A DNA stretch of 64,000 bases, taken from NCBI GenBank assembly GCA_900291925.1, contig UWYS01000014.1:186001-250000 (forward strand), read 5' to 3'. The position numbers were made by a program, and so were the translations under genes. Shown one piece after another: positions 39,608 through 51,281 of this stretch (positions are counted from its first letter, which is position 1; each line of letters starts with the position of its first letter). The notes beneath the pieces are model-generated. The model made no database searches. It saw nothing but the letters and a program-made list of their open reading frames with translations, and was not told the origin of the DNA. Source of the DNA: Thecaphora thlaspeos (taxonomy: Eukaryota > Basidiomycota > Ustilaginomycetes > Urocystidales > Glomosporiaceae).

Positions 39608-40485
39608 ATGATCGACGCCTTCCGGCACGTTGTTGTGGCTCTGACTGACGCTCGCCTCCTTGGCCTGGCTCTCGACGGCAGGTTCTACGCCCAAATGGGC
39701 CTCACGTTTGGCGGCAAGAGCTCCCCTTGGATCTTCAACCTCTTTGCTGAGATGATCCACTGGCTTGTCCATCTACAGGTGCTCACCCCGTCGAGCACTA
39801 CCTCGATGATTTCTTCGGCGCCGTCGTGCAGGGCCAGGACCCAGCGGCTCCGGTGCGTACGCTTGCCTGGGCCTGTGAGGCGCTAGGCCTACCCCTCTCA
39901 CCAGCCACGACGTTCTGGGATCAAACCCACCTCGAGATCCTAGGCATCGAGATTGACACGGTGGTCCAGACAGTCGGCATCACCGAGGACCGCAAGCTCC
40001 GCATCCTTGACGCCATTGACTTCCTCCTCTCTCGCCTCTCGCCGCTCGGCAACACTCCTCGACTGGCAGCGGATCGCGGGCTTGCCGCAGTTCGTCTTGC
40101 AAGTTGTCCCGCATGCCCAGGCCTTCTTGCGCCGGATTTACGACGCCGTTGCGCGCTCACAGGCCAACCCTACCACGCCCCGCCAAATCGCACGCCCCGC
40201 CACCGCCGAGCTCCGCTGGTGGCGCGACACGCTGCCCGCCTCGGCCTTCGCCCGGACGAGTACGCCGGCCACTTGTTCCGCCGCGGCGCAGCGACCTGGG
40301 CTGCCTCCTCCAGCATGGACGCTGAAAGCATCCGCCTACTCGGCCGCTGGAATTCGGAGTGCTACCGGCGCTACATCGACCGCTCAGCGACCGAGCGTCG
40401 CACCATGGTCTCCTCCGCTCTGTTCTCCGTCCGCGCCGGCCCGCTTGTCCCGGCAAGCCTGGCCTGGCGCGACCCCGTCCTCTGA
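39608..40485 (+). mobile_element. DIRS-type (tyrosine-recombinase) retrotransposon fragment with internal deletion
   Basis: Three consecutive blocks in alternating frames: reverse transcriptase ([20 protein letters not shown], then [10 protein letters not shown] with the YxDD catalytic motif, from 39608 and 39784), RNase H-like sequence (LDWQRIAGLPQFVLQVVPHA, AELRWWRDTLP), and from about 40260 the C-terminal end of a tyrosine recombinase (GHLFRRGAATWAASS, IRLLGRWNSECYRRYID with the final Tyr). RT plus tyrosine recombinase is the DIRS combination. The DNA between RNase H and the recombinase C-terminus is missing, and there are at least two frameshifts. Unlike the other elements here it is CpG-rich (ten CpG in 40141-40200). 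Confidence 0.75.
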
Positions 40486-41114
40486 CCTGCGTGGAGCCGC
40501 TCGCCCCTAGCCGCAACCGCTTCCCGCTTTGCTGGCGCTGCTGGCGCAGGTGGCGGGCCGGGAGCCTGCTCGAGCTCTGAGGCCTTCTCTGCCTCTGCCG
40601 CAATATCATGCTATGTCTTCTCCTTGCAGGTGGTCGGTCCGAGCCGGGATGGGGTAACTAGACAGCTGCAGGGACTCTGCAACGGGACAACTTGTCCCCA
40701 CCCTCGATCCGCGCGCCTCTGCCAGCAGGGTGCATCGAGTCCGCTCTGGTCCCTGTTGCTTATCCACCGACATGGCGCGCCCGCCAGCCAACCAGCGCAC
40801 AGCAACATCAACACACTACTCCCACACTCGACAGAAGGAAGAACACAGCGTCTTGCTCGTATTCCCGTTTGCTAGATACAGTCCATGCTGCGTGAGAGGG
40901 GTGGGTGTGACGCAGCGCTCAGAGGCGCGATGCGAACAGATACGCGACTAAGAGGGCCGGCCACTTGTACAGTATAATCAAACGACGGCACTTCCTAGAA
41001 AGACAGAGATACAGTAATAGTGTGCGGGAAAAAGGAGAGGCAAAGCAAGAGAGAAACAGAGCACAACAGGCTTCCAACGAGTCCAGACCTGCCTGGCCGC
41101 CCCGGTGGCCGCGC
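40486..41114. other. Intergenic region after the DIRS fragment
   Basis: 629 bases to the 3' end of the DUF4097-like gene. The first part may still belong to the DIRS element, but I see no termini. No gene, tRNA or repeat is recognised. Confidence 0.4.
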
Positions 41115-43330
41115 TCAGTTGAAAAAGGCCATGGCCACGCCCAGCTGCGTCGCCAGCTGCGACCACGCGCCCGACGGCGGCTGGCCCTTCTCGCCATCGC
41201 CCTCCCACCACACCCGGCCTCTGGCGTGGCGATTGATCCAGCCAAAATTGTCGCCGTCGATGGCAAAGCGCCGCTTGCGTCCTTGCTCGACCACGCCGTC
41301 CTTGGTCCCCGCTCCGCGCAGCTTCGACTGCGTCGCGCCGCGCAGGTCCCACGTCCCTTGAAACTCTTTGTGGTGCTGCACCTCCACCTTGGCCAGCTCG
41401 CTCACCGCTTTCGAGTGGAGCGGCACGTTGGCCTCGTGCTCCTTGTAGTTGAGCTTGATAGGTCCCGTCGAGGAGACAGCATCGACAGAAACGAGCTCGG
41501 TCGCCTCGAGGCCCGGAGCATCAAGGCGCCACAGCTCCGCCTTGTGCACCGCCACTGCCACGTCGATGCGTCCATTGTCCGATCGCAGCGAGAGCGTATG
41601 GTTGGCGTGCAAAGTCGCGTCCGAAGCTTCAATCGCGCCGTTCGCCGTCTCGGCCCGGATCGTCGTGGCGCGGACCGACGCGTCCTTCTCGACGCTGATC
41701 CGGCCATTGGACGTCTGCATCAAGACGTCGAGCGACGCCTCGACCTCGGATCCCGCATCCAGCGTGATGTGCCCGCTGGCCGAGCGCAGCTCGATCCGAC
41801 GAGACACGAGCTTGCCTTCGACCTTGATGTTGCCGTTGGTGGCGCTCAGCTCGACGTCGGCGAGAGCATGGATATTGGAAGCAGACAGGTAGCCGAGCTG
41901 CGTCTTGGCGCGGAACTTGCCAAAGTAGAAGCTACCCTCCCACGGCGCGTCGCGCTGCTGCAGCTCCTCCCTGATTCGCTGCTTACCGCCTTCTCGAAGG
42001 TGCAACGACCGAGCCGCCTTGTCCGACTCGAAGAGCGCCTCGATGTTGGAGGCCCCGGCTTCGCAGGTGATGGTGGGAACTTTGATGCCCTTCGGGATCC
42101 GGACCTTGAGGTTGTAGACCAGAGGGCTCTTGTCTTCTGAACCCGCCTTGGCGTAGGTCTGCGCGACAAGGAGAGCGGCGACGCAGGGCGGGCGTTGCGG
42201 GCGTGGGGCCGACGTCAGCACTTGACCACTGGCGGCGCGGCAGTTTCGGGACGCTTGGTGAGGCGACTCACACGGATCTCTACGCCCTCATCAAAGACGC
42301 CTCGCTTCGTCTTTGCGACGAGGCTCTTTTCGAAGAGGAACTTGAACTTCTCATCGTACTTTGCGGTGATTTCGACCTGTAACTTGCCCTTGGTGTCACC
42401 CTGCTGCGAGCCGGGGAAATCTTCGTGGAGGAACTGGATCTTGCCGGGAACGCTTCCGGCTGGCCCGTCGCGGCCACTGCGCAAAGGGTCGACGTCGACA
42501 AAGATCGAGTCCTGCGACGTCGTCAAATAAGCCGGGCGGGGGCCGGGGATGAAGGGGGAAGAGGGTAGAGCTTGGAACAGGTGAGCGGCCAGCCTAGCGA
42601 GCACGAAGAACTTTGCGCGCCCGAGGTGCGACTCGCCGAGGCGACTCACGGTGGATCCAAAGCTGTCTTTGGCCTTGTTCGGGTCGACAAGGAAGACGGC
42701 GGTTTCGGTGCAGACGATCCTATCTGTGGAGAACTTTTGTGGGAGGCAGCCCTGGGGCTTCCAGGAGGCCTCCTGGACAATCTTTCCGTCGCCTTTTAGT
42801 GATGCGGGCCTGGCGTCGGGGAGCTTGTTGTAGTCCCAGTCCTGGTGCACGGATAGCGAGTTGTTGGGGGAGCGCATGTCGAAGAGGCTAGGTCCGGTGA
42901 GGATGACGATGATCCAGAGGCCGACGATAAAGATGCTCGCCTGTGCGAAGCGGTTCGCAGGCCAGCAGCGGGGAAGTGTGAACCAGGTGGCTGAGAGGCA
43001 GCCGGAGAGACCCTGGCCGTTGCGGGCGGACCTGGGGACGCAGGCGTATAGATGCTCGCGGGTGGTGCGTGAGAGGGTGAACCAGGAGGCGGGGTTCCAA
43101 AAGGAGATTGAGCGCGAGTCTATGCGCATGGTGTCGTCGTAGGAGGGCGGAAGGGGAGGGTACTTTGGTGCGTCGTCGGACGAGGACTGTGAGTCGGTGG
43201 AGTGGTGGTGGTGGTGGTCATGGTGGTCGACTGGCGTTTCCTCGTCTATTGCGAAGCGGGAGTCTGTGTCGTGGTGGTTGGGGTTGAGCAAGGGTTGCTC
43301 GTCGTGCTCGTGGCGGCGTGGTGGCGCCAT
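41115..43330 (-). CDS. Single-pass membrane protein with DUF4097-like beta-repeat ectodomain
   Basis: Three minus-strand exons (42650-43330, 42272-42511, 41115-42158) give 654 aa. The N-terminal 125 residues are hydrophilic with a His-rich run (about 36-43) and PPLPPSYDD. One transmembrane helix follows (about 130-148, ASIFIVGLWIIVILTGPSLF). The rest is a repetitive beta-strand domain with recurring S-x-NG-x-I and S-x-SGHI units (SATNGNIKVEG, SASGHITLDAG, QTSNGRISVE, ETANGAIEAS, RSDNGRIDVA, SSTGPIKLN), the pattern of DUF4097 putative adhesin beta-helices. A type II topology with the repeats in the lumen or outside is likely. Function is unknown. Intron 42512-42649 is 138 nt without stops, so its retention would add 46 residues in frame. 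Confidence 0.82.
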
Positions 43331-43707
43331 CTCGAGGTGTGGGCCAAGGGCGGAGGCGGAGAGGAGAGTGTGTTGCGGTGGTGGTGTTGGTGTTGGTGTA
43401 TCGTGGTGCGGTGCGATGCGATGCGATGCGGTGAGGAAGGACGATGGAAGGGGTGGCGGTGAGCGGGATGGTGGTGGTGGTGGTGGTGGTGCTGAGCAGC
43501 GTAGTGACAAATTGCAGTAGTGCGCTACCGAGGGGAGCCTGACTGCTCTGGCGCACGAGCCGTGCCCGGTCCCTATGGCCGCCGCCCGATTATCGGGCGC
43601 TTTCGGCCGTATTAGCGGGCGTGAATGCAAAGGCAGCCAGCCAACCCTTTTCCTTTTCCTTTTCCTTTGACGCCGCTCCACGCCACCGCCACCACGGAAA
43701 CAACATC
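43331..43707. promoter_or_regulatory. Divergent promoter region (DUF4097-like gene and GatB)
   Basis: 377 bases between start codons. It contains GGTGGT runs near 43468-43493 and TTTTCC repeats (43646-43670) just upstream of GatB. No binding site is assigned. Confidence 0.5.
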
Positions 43708-46450
43708 ATGCACTCGACGGCCATCGCCACCGCCACTGTTACCACCGTCACCACTACCACCACCATTACGCCGCTGCGCAGCGCCCTCCCACGCGTAACC
43801 ACGTCGTCCTCAAGCCACCCCACCCCCTCAAGCAGCGTCGCTCCCCGTCGCAGTGTGCCCCCGCATCCCGTACTCGCAAACGCTCCACCGCCACCATTCC
43901 GGTCCTCCCAGCCGATCCTGCCTCCGCCTTGCTTCACCCTTACCTCGTCCAGGCACTTGACAACCTCCTCTTCCACCCCTCCCGCCGCCGCCGCCGCTGC
44001 AAACAAGAAGAACAAGGCAAACGCCTCACCAAGAATCCAAGATGCTACCCTACCCACCTCGTCCCGATACCCTCCTCTACCTCAAGGCTGGCAGGCCGTC
44101 ATCGGCGTAGAGTGCCACGCACAGATAAACGATCGCCACAAGCTGTTCAGCAGTGCGTTCTCCATTGCTCATCTTGCCTCGCTTCCTCGCTTCCTCGCTT
44201 CCTCCGCTGTCGACTTGGCACAAACCCACTGAGCCACTGCAGCTAACCGCCCGCCAGCCCGCCTTTCGCCCCTCTCCCCTCTCCCCTCTCCTCTGTCCTT
44301 CGCAGCCGCGCAGCTCCCAACCGCCACTTCTCCCCCAAACACACTCGTAACCCCTTTTGATGCCTCTCACCCGGGCACACTCCCAACCCTCAACCGCTCC
44401 GCCCTTCGCTTGGCAACGAGGGCCTCCCTGGCGCTCGGCTGCACCCTCAGACCCGTCAGCCGCTTCGACCGCAAGCACTACTTCTACTCGGACCTCCCAG
44501 CAGGATACCAGATCACGCAAAAGTACGGTACGTCGCTCACCCCGTCCCTTTCCAGCGAGACGCCCCCGCTCCACCATCAACACAGCGTGAGCTTACCGCT
44601 GGTCGACCTCGTCTGCAGCTCCCCTGGCCCACCATGGTCGCGTGCTTCTCAGCTACCAAGACGGCCACCTTCCGCGCCCAGAAGATGAGATCGCCGTCGA
44701 GATCGAGCAGCTCCAGCTCGAACAGGTGAGCAGCCACGCCGTCAGCCCCTCGCTCCACATGGCTGCCCTACAGCGACGCCATTTTCCCAGCCAAGGCTTG
44801 GATGCCAGTCTCCCCCTTTCTGACCTTGCCGCGCTCTGTCCCACCCACAGGACACCGCCAAGTCCACCTACTATGACACCGGGACCATTTCTCGTGCCGA
44901 TACTGCAGCCCAAGATCAGGGCACCAGCTGCCCTCCTGCCGACAGCGCCGCGTCGAGCACTGCTCGCAGCTTCGTTGACCTGAATCGTGCCGGCACCGGC
45001 CTGATGGAGATCGTCAGCGGCCCGCAGATGCGCTCACCAGAGCAGGCCGGGGCTTACGTACGCAAGCTCCAGGAGCTGCTCCGAAGGGTAGGCGCATCGG
45101 ATGGCAACATGCAGGAAGGATCGCTGCGCTGCGACGTAAACGTTTCCGTCAACCGCGTGGGCCAGCCCTTCGGCACCAGGTGCGAGGTCAAGAACCTCAA
45201 CAGCGTCCGCTTCATGATGAACGCCATCGGTGCGTGTACCGGTCGCTCCTGAGCGAGAGGCCCAGCATACTTGAACCGGCGCTCCGGCTGACCTCTTCCC
45301 TTTCTTTGCTTGCTACATGCAGCCCACGAGTCGCACCGACAGGTGGCCATCCTCGAGCAGGGCGGAACAGTAGAGCAGGAGACGAGAGGCTACGACGAAG
45401 CTCGCGGCACCACCTTTAAGCTGCGCGGCAAAGAGGACGCTCCCGATTACCGCTACATGCCCGACCCAAATCTGCCGCCGATCGTGTTGACCGAGGTAAG
45501 TAAAGTGCCTATAAGGGTATCACCCCGATCGACATCACCCCCGAGTGATGGCGCCAAATCTTAATTTTTGACGATGTGCCTTTACTGTCGTCGAATCTCC
45601 CTTTACACGTCGGTAGACTCAGATCGAGACTGTGCGCCAATCGCTACCCGAGTTGCCCGATGCCCGCCGTGCACGGCTGAGCAGTCAGTACGGCCTTTCC
45701 AGCCGCGACATCAACGTGCTGATGCGGGTCGGGTCGGAAGACGAAGGCAGTGGCCGGACGCTGGTCAAGCCTGACGTCGCCAACTCGTCCACGGTCGAGG
45801 GCGATGCGGTCGACTACTTCGAGCAGATCGCAAAGGGACGAGACCCGCAGGTTGCAATCAACTGGTGAGCAGCTGTGAATCTCTTCTTTCCCCTCTTTAT
45901 TCTTTCTCCGCCTCGATGCATTCGAGGCAGGAGCTTGTAGTAGCTACACCTCGCTGACGCTGTCTCTGATCGTCTGTGGCAACACAGGATTATCCACGAG
46001 CTCATGAAGGATCTCAACACGCACAACCTAGCCTTTAGCGAAGAGCACATCCAAGCGGCGCAGCTGGGCGAGCTGATCGACCTGGTCGAAGCGGGCAAGG
46101 TGACGGGCACTACGGTCAAGGCGGTGCTTGGAGAAGTGATTGCGGCGCGGGCTCAAGCGTCTAGTCCGGACGGCTTGGCCAAGACGTCGTCGACGTCGAT
46201 TTACGACCTGCTCTCGTTGTGCGGCCTCCTCGCGCTCAGCAGTCGAGAAGACCTGCTGCCCCTTTGCAGGCAGGCCATCGAAGAGTTGAAGCCAGAAGCA
46301 GAAAAGGTCAGGAAGGGCAATCTCAAAGTGGCCATGCGGATCGTGGGACAGGTCATGAAAGCCGCCAAGGGTAGGGCGGATGCTAAGGTGGTTCACGAGG
46401 TCATCCTGGAAGAGCTCGGGCAGGCAACGGAGAGACGGGCGGCAGCATGA
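43708..46450 (+). CDS. PET112: Mitochondrial glutamyl-tRNA(Gln) amidotransferase subunit B (GatB/Pet112)
   Basis: Seven exons (43708-44152, 44306-44527, 44619-44725, 44851-45229, 45323-45495, 45617-45864, 45988-46450) give 678 aa. GatB, with GatA and GatF, converts Glu-tRNA(Gln) to Gln-tRNA(Gln) in mitochondria. The first 130 residues are Ser/Thr/Arg-rich without acidic runs, as in a mitochondrial presequence. Conserved blocks follow: [113 protein letters not shown], and the C-terminal YqeY-like tRNA-binding helices. The upstream in-frame codon at 43621 is GTG, so ATG 43708 is taken. It is longer than yeast Pet112 (541 aa), mostly from the presequence and an insertion in exon 4. Confidence 0.94.
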
Positions 46451-46589
46451 GGAGTTCCATGGTCCTTCCTGTGGCGGCAGCATTTGTATCTCACGCGATG
46501 TATTGCGAGGTAAGAGACAGTGAGAGCACAGCGATACTGGAGATGAGACGCATGGTGACCGAGAACGAAGAGCAGCGACTCGCAGTGGC

Positions 46590-48288
46590 TTAGGCGGCAG
46601 GGGCCTCGCGTTTGTCGCGAACGTCCTTGATGATGGGTTTCTTCTGTCTGAAGGTCTTGAAAGAGGTATCTTGTTGTGCACCTCGTCCGTTGTCTCCATC
46701 GCTCGGGTTTGGCAGGGTTTCCCCCTTTTTGAGAGCGCGTTTCCTCTTCTTGTCCTCCTTGTACTTTTGCATCTTTGCGCGTTCGACCTTGCGCAGGTAG
46801 TCGTTCTGTTCGTAGGCGGATTGCGACATTTCGTTGCGCATCCTCGCCGTGAGGGAGGCGCGTTCCTGGGCCATCTGTTCGCTCAACATGTGCCACTTGA
46901 AACCTTTCAGGTACTTCATCGTCCATATCTCGTCCTGGAACCTACGAGTCGTCTTGCCTGCTTTGATGCCTCCGGCGAGAAGACCGCCTCCCTTGCTCTT
47001 CGACGCCGCTAAGGCGCCGATGGGCTGCGCGTTGAGCATGTCCGCTGTGGCTTTGGCTACTTTCTTGGAGAGGAATTCAACCCATCCTTCGGTGTAGAAG
47101 GCCGAGGAACGCTTCTTGACTGTGATGTCGAGTTGAAGAGGGGAGAGAGAGAGGGTCAGAGGCGATCGTTAGTCTTTGTTCCTCTGCGCATCGCGCGCCA
47201 TAGGCCCGAGTGGATCGACAACCTGATCGTCGGTGACGCTGAAAGGAAGAACGCCGACGCAAGCGACTCACACTTTGCTGGGTCGCCGGGTCTCTGACTG
47301 CCGTCCTTGAGGTACATCCTACCGATCTCTCCAAAGTTGCTCAGGATGTGTCGTACCTTGGCCGGCGTCATACCCGGCGGGATGCGCGAGATGTAGATGA
47401 TTCCGAGCTTGCGCTGTTTCTTCTCGAACGCCTCGAGCTCCTCTGGGTTGAGAGGCTTGATCACCTTGGCCTCGTCCATAGGGTCGTCCTGGTCGTGTTC
47501 GCCCTCTGCCTCCTCGTCCTCTTCCTCGTTCTCGTTGCCGTCGTCGTCGTCGTCGTCGGCTGATCCAGACGCAGCGGCTGCGACCTTGGACGTGGAGGCG
47601 CCGTCGAACTGCGAGAGGTCGAAACGGTCGTCCTTCTTGGCCTCTGCTGCATCATCGACCTTGTCCTGCACTTTATCTTTCTTATCCTTCTTGTCCTTCG
47701 TCTCGACCTTCTTCGCCTTCTTTGTCTCACGGACCAGGTCGGTTCCAACCTCCGTAGCCGCAGCGGCTTCCTCTCGCTTCCTCTTGTCCTTCTTCTTCTT
47801 GCTCGGCGACTCGCTCGTCGAAGCGCTGGCGGCGGTTACCTCGTTCTGCTTCGATGCCGGCTCCTTTGCGGGAGAATCCTGCGCGTGGGCAGCCTGGTGC
47901 GCCTCTTTCTGCGGCGAAACCTGACCGTTTCCGTTCTGCCGCTGCTGCTGTTGTTGGCCTTTCTTGCCTCCGGGACCCTTGTAAACGGACTTCTGGTACT
48001 TTTCGGCTTCCGAGATACAGCTATTGTGCATCTTGAATTCGTTGGGAGAGTTGAACTGCATGCTACAGGTGCGATATAGGGATGAAGGGTTGAAGAGAGA
48101 GAGAGGTCTTATGTGTCATTCGGACCGATGCTGAGTCGACCTGCTCTGCAGCGACGTGGTCAGGGCAAGAGAGGAGCGACTTACGAGCAATCGAGGCAGG
48201 TGACGGAGGTGTAGCAGCGTTGGTAGTGCTGCAGAAGCTTGGGCTTCTTGACTACGTCGCCGCATGCATCGCAGTTGAAGGATACCAT
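46590..48288 (-). CDS. Fusion of a LYAR-type C2HC zinc finger with Esf2/ABT1 RRM protein (ribosome biogenesis)
   Basis: Three minus-strand exons (48185-48288, 47272-48062, 46590-47119) give 474 aa. Residues 1-67 are a canonical LYAR N-terminus: MVSFNCDACGDVVKKPKLLQ with Cys6, Cys9, His21, Cys25, then Cys31, Cys34, His47, Cys50, and SCISEAEKYQKSVYKG. A Lys- and Asp/Glu-rich linker (about 70-245) leads without a stop codon into Esf2/ABT1: KLGIIYISRIPPGMTPAKV, FGEIGRMYLKDG, AFYTEGWVEFLSKKVAKA, DEIWTMKYLKGFKW, and RASLTARMRNEMSQSAYEQN. Esf2 is an SSU processome factor for 18S rRNA; LYAR is a nucleolar pre-rRNA factor. In other fungi I know them as separate proteins. The fused reading is seen directly; whether one mRNA spans it needs transcript data. 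Confidence 0.85.
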
Positions 48289-48975
48289 TGTAAAGCGGTG
48301 CAAAAAGGTGGTCGAGAGGTGACAGAAATGGGATGATGTTGGTGTGACGAAAGGGAGACAGACGTTGTGGGTGTGCAGTGTGGAAGGGAACCACGCTGGA
48401 CTACGAAAGGGCCCGCGAAGAAAGAGGGAAAGAAAAGAAGAAAAAGGTCCCACGGACTTTCGTCGAAATCTCAGTCGCGAGATCCGAACTTTTCTTCCCG
48501 GTGCCACTCTCAGACTGCCACGACATCGTACACTTCTCGCGGCGTCGAGCGACCTTACTAAGCGATGACACTCTGCTCTCACTCCCACGGTCCTTATCAC
48601 CTCAAAGAGGCGTCCGCCACGCCACCTTCTCGCATAGCCTGGCGACCTAGAACGTCGCGCAAGAAGCGTCCTACAGATTCCCGACAGTGCGGGTCAAAAG
48701 GGTGGGGAAAGAAAAACAACTACAGCACACAGGATTCCCGCGTGATCCCCCACCGCAGTACTGTCTGAGCGATACCATACTTAACTTTGCAGTTCGGACG
48801 AAATATGATGCTTTCATGGTTCTATAGCCACAGATACCTAGTGGTGAATTGAGTCAATTTTTGACATAGGACACGTGTCATGGGAGTGGTGTTGACAGGG
48901 GTTGGTATACAACTATACATTTGTGTCGCGAGGCAGACCCTGTGTGCGAACGCGAAAGAGCTTGCGACGGGCCCT
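48289..48975. other. Intergenic region upstream of the LYAR-Esf2 gene
   Basis: 687 bases between the LYAR-Esf2 start (48288, -) and the 3' end of the 731-aa gene (48976, -). It should hold the promoter of the former. Purine-rich near 48405-48450. No gene recognised. Confidence 0.5.
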
Positions 48976-51281
48976 TCAGTCCGCGTCGCCTGCCAGCGCT
49001 GGGTGCTCATTACCTCGCCAGCACTCGGGAACGTCCATGCTCGTGTCGTCTTGCTGGTCGTTAGCCACTTGAATGTCGCGGTACTGCCGGCTCCACGCTT
49101 TCGCCTGCTGGGCCGAGAGTAGGCGATCGTAGCGGTAGTGACGTTCGTCTTCAGCGCTGAGAGCAGAGGCCGCATCAGCGTCGGAGGGTTCGCCGCAAGC
49201 CGTCGTGCCAGCATCGTGTCCGCCGGTCCAGACGTTGCGCGACCAGCCCAACGAGCGCGCCAGCGCGCCGAGGATCCGGAACGGCATCGGGACGGGTATG
49301 ACGCTGTTGACCAGAGCCTGGAACGCCTCCATGGTCGTCGGCTCGAGGATCGACCTGGAAGCCTCGTTGCTCCAACCGGGCCCCATAGAGCCCCTCGATC
49401 CGGCGCGACGCCTCGAAAGAGCTTCAATAGTAAGGCCGATTTCCGCCGCAGCGTTGACGGGACGCTCCTCGCCGTGGACCGCCTTGGTCAGGTCAAAGAG
49501 GGGGCTGCTCACCAGCGCAAGCTCCCGACGTCGCCTTTCGCGCGCGTCACCCCCGTCGAATGCCCGCGGCGTCGTGGAGCCTCGGCCTGCCTCGGCATCG
49601 TATGCCTCGTCGTCATCTTCTATCTCTCTTCCGTCAAGAAGGAGATGCACCCTGGACCTCGAGCCTCGAAAAATGCTTTGCTCGGCGCCCGACGATGCGG
49701 GTGGCGGGGTTGGGATAGAGACGAGAGCAAGGTCGGTTCCACGCTCAGAACCAAACCCGAGCTTTGCCGACGCTTGTGATGCCAACCCAGTGCAGTCGAC
49801 ACCTTGACCAAGCTGTGCCTCACAGCTCAGAAACGAGTCGAGCACCTCGGGTTCTAGGACGAAGAGCTTCTTGAGCAGCTTGCGGACCAGCTTGTTGCTG
49901 GTGCTCGCGGACTCTGGGCGCGCAGATCGACTGGGAGTTATCGACCCCGCACGCTTCGAGCCGATCGCGCCGTCTCCGCGCCTCGCCCGCCGCCCACCGA
50001 GTCTGCTTTCGCTGATCGCTGCGCACGAGCGCTGGCTGCCACCCTTGTCCTGGAGTGCGCTCTGGCTCTGGCTTGTGTTGCTCTTCTTGCTGCTCCGGCC
50101 GATGGCCGCGTTGCGGTGCCTCCTTTTCAATCGACGCCACAGGAGGTCCGGACCGGCGCCCGGCACCAGGCCTGCGCTCTGCGCCAGATTGCTCGAGGCC
50201 AAGTCGTTGTCGTAAGCGCTGTGCGCCTTTGAGTGTTCGGGTTCTTCACCGACTGCATCGGTACGGGATTGCTGAACATCACCTTGCTCGGAGTCCGAGG
50301 TGGAGATGATGGACAAGACTCCACTGCCTTCCTGCCACCGAAGCTGGAAGCGTCGGCTGGCAACAAGGGCCGGAGGGAGCCTGGGGGAAGAGACCGAGGC
50401 TGAAGTTGATGCGATTCCCTGCAAGCCGGCGTGGCTCTGGCTGCCGCTGAGCCAGGACCAGGCTCGGCTCGCTCCGAGCGAGGATGCAGTAGTCGCATGG
50501 ACGGAAGGCGCGCTGATGAACGAGGCTTCGTCGATAGCGTTGCGTTGCCTGGACCCTCGTCGACCCTGTCCGCTCGCGGCGGAGCTCTCTGCTGCGCTGA
50601 CTGCGCTGAGCCTGGATGCCCTCCTGCTGGGCCGCGGTCGGCGTCCTGCAGAGGGACCACTGGGTACGGAAGCGAGGGCGTCGGACTCGAAGTCGGACCC
50701 TGAGCCGAAGCCGACCTCTTCGTCGGCATCGTCGTGGGAGTCGGTGATGCTGAAGACGCTCTCGCTGTACAGCCCCGAGTTTGGCGACAGCGGCGAGCGT
50801 AGAGATGTGAGCTCATCGCCGGACGATAGGCCGGGCGATGCCGAAGGCTCGCTTGCGCCGACGAATCGGCCCGTGCCGTCGTGTAGCGGAGGTAGGGTCA
50901 GTGCGAGCGCCAACTGCGGCTCTGGACCAAACGGATCCGACGGCAAGGCTGCCGTTGCTGATGCTGTCCAAGGCAGAGATAACGTGAGGAGGGCTTATCA
51001 GACTCTCGTGCAAATTCGAGTGAGGCCGGGCAATCGTGAGGAGCGGCTTCGAAGCGTCGGCCTCGAAACTCACCTTCGCCGTCGCTCCGGGATCCGTCTG
51101 TCTCGTGGACGGGCGCGGGCTTCTCCTTGACCCTCCCGGGAAAGACGATGCTCCAATCTTGGGCATTGTTGTCGTGCGAGGTTCTGCCGTACGATGTGCG
51201 GGAGGATGCCGGGTCGAGGTGTGTAGGCGAGGCGGGACGTTCCCTCGCGGGTTTCGACCTGGGGTGGTGGACAAAGGCCAT
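48976..51281 (-). CDS. Uncharacterised, largely disordered protein
   Basis: Two minus-strand exons (51074-51281, 48976-50963; intron 50964-51073) give 731 aa. The downstream frame begins with a non-ATG codon, so it must be joined to the upstream exon; splicing ...DGE|A to SATAALPSDPFGPEP keeps the frame. The ATG at 51281 (MAFVHHPRSKPARERP) is the first in-frame ATG. Most of the protein is Ser/Ala/Gly/Arg-rich. More ordered-looking segments are LVRKLLKKLFVLEPEVLDSF (about 375-395), EIGLTIEALSRRR and MEAFQALVNSVIPVPMPFRI (about 620-640), which is followed by LGALARSLGWSRN. I recognise no domain. Confidence 0.75.

Noticed and set aside
39608..40485. DIRS fragment as an intact host recombinase gene
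   Set aside because: Reverse transcriptase and recombinase parts are in different frames, and the recombinase lacks its N-terminal half.
46590..48288. Treating the LYAR finger and Esf2 as two adjacent genes
   Set aside because: No stop codon, no plausible promoter-sized gap and no alternative start in front of the RRM except within the same open frame; kept as a fusion with the transcript test stated.
50300..51130. 276-aa plus-strand frame
   Set aside because: Antisense to the 731-aa minus-strand gene; the minus frame is longer and joins an upstream exon with good splice sites.
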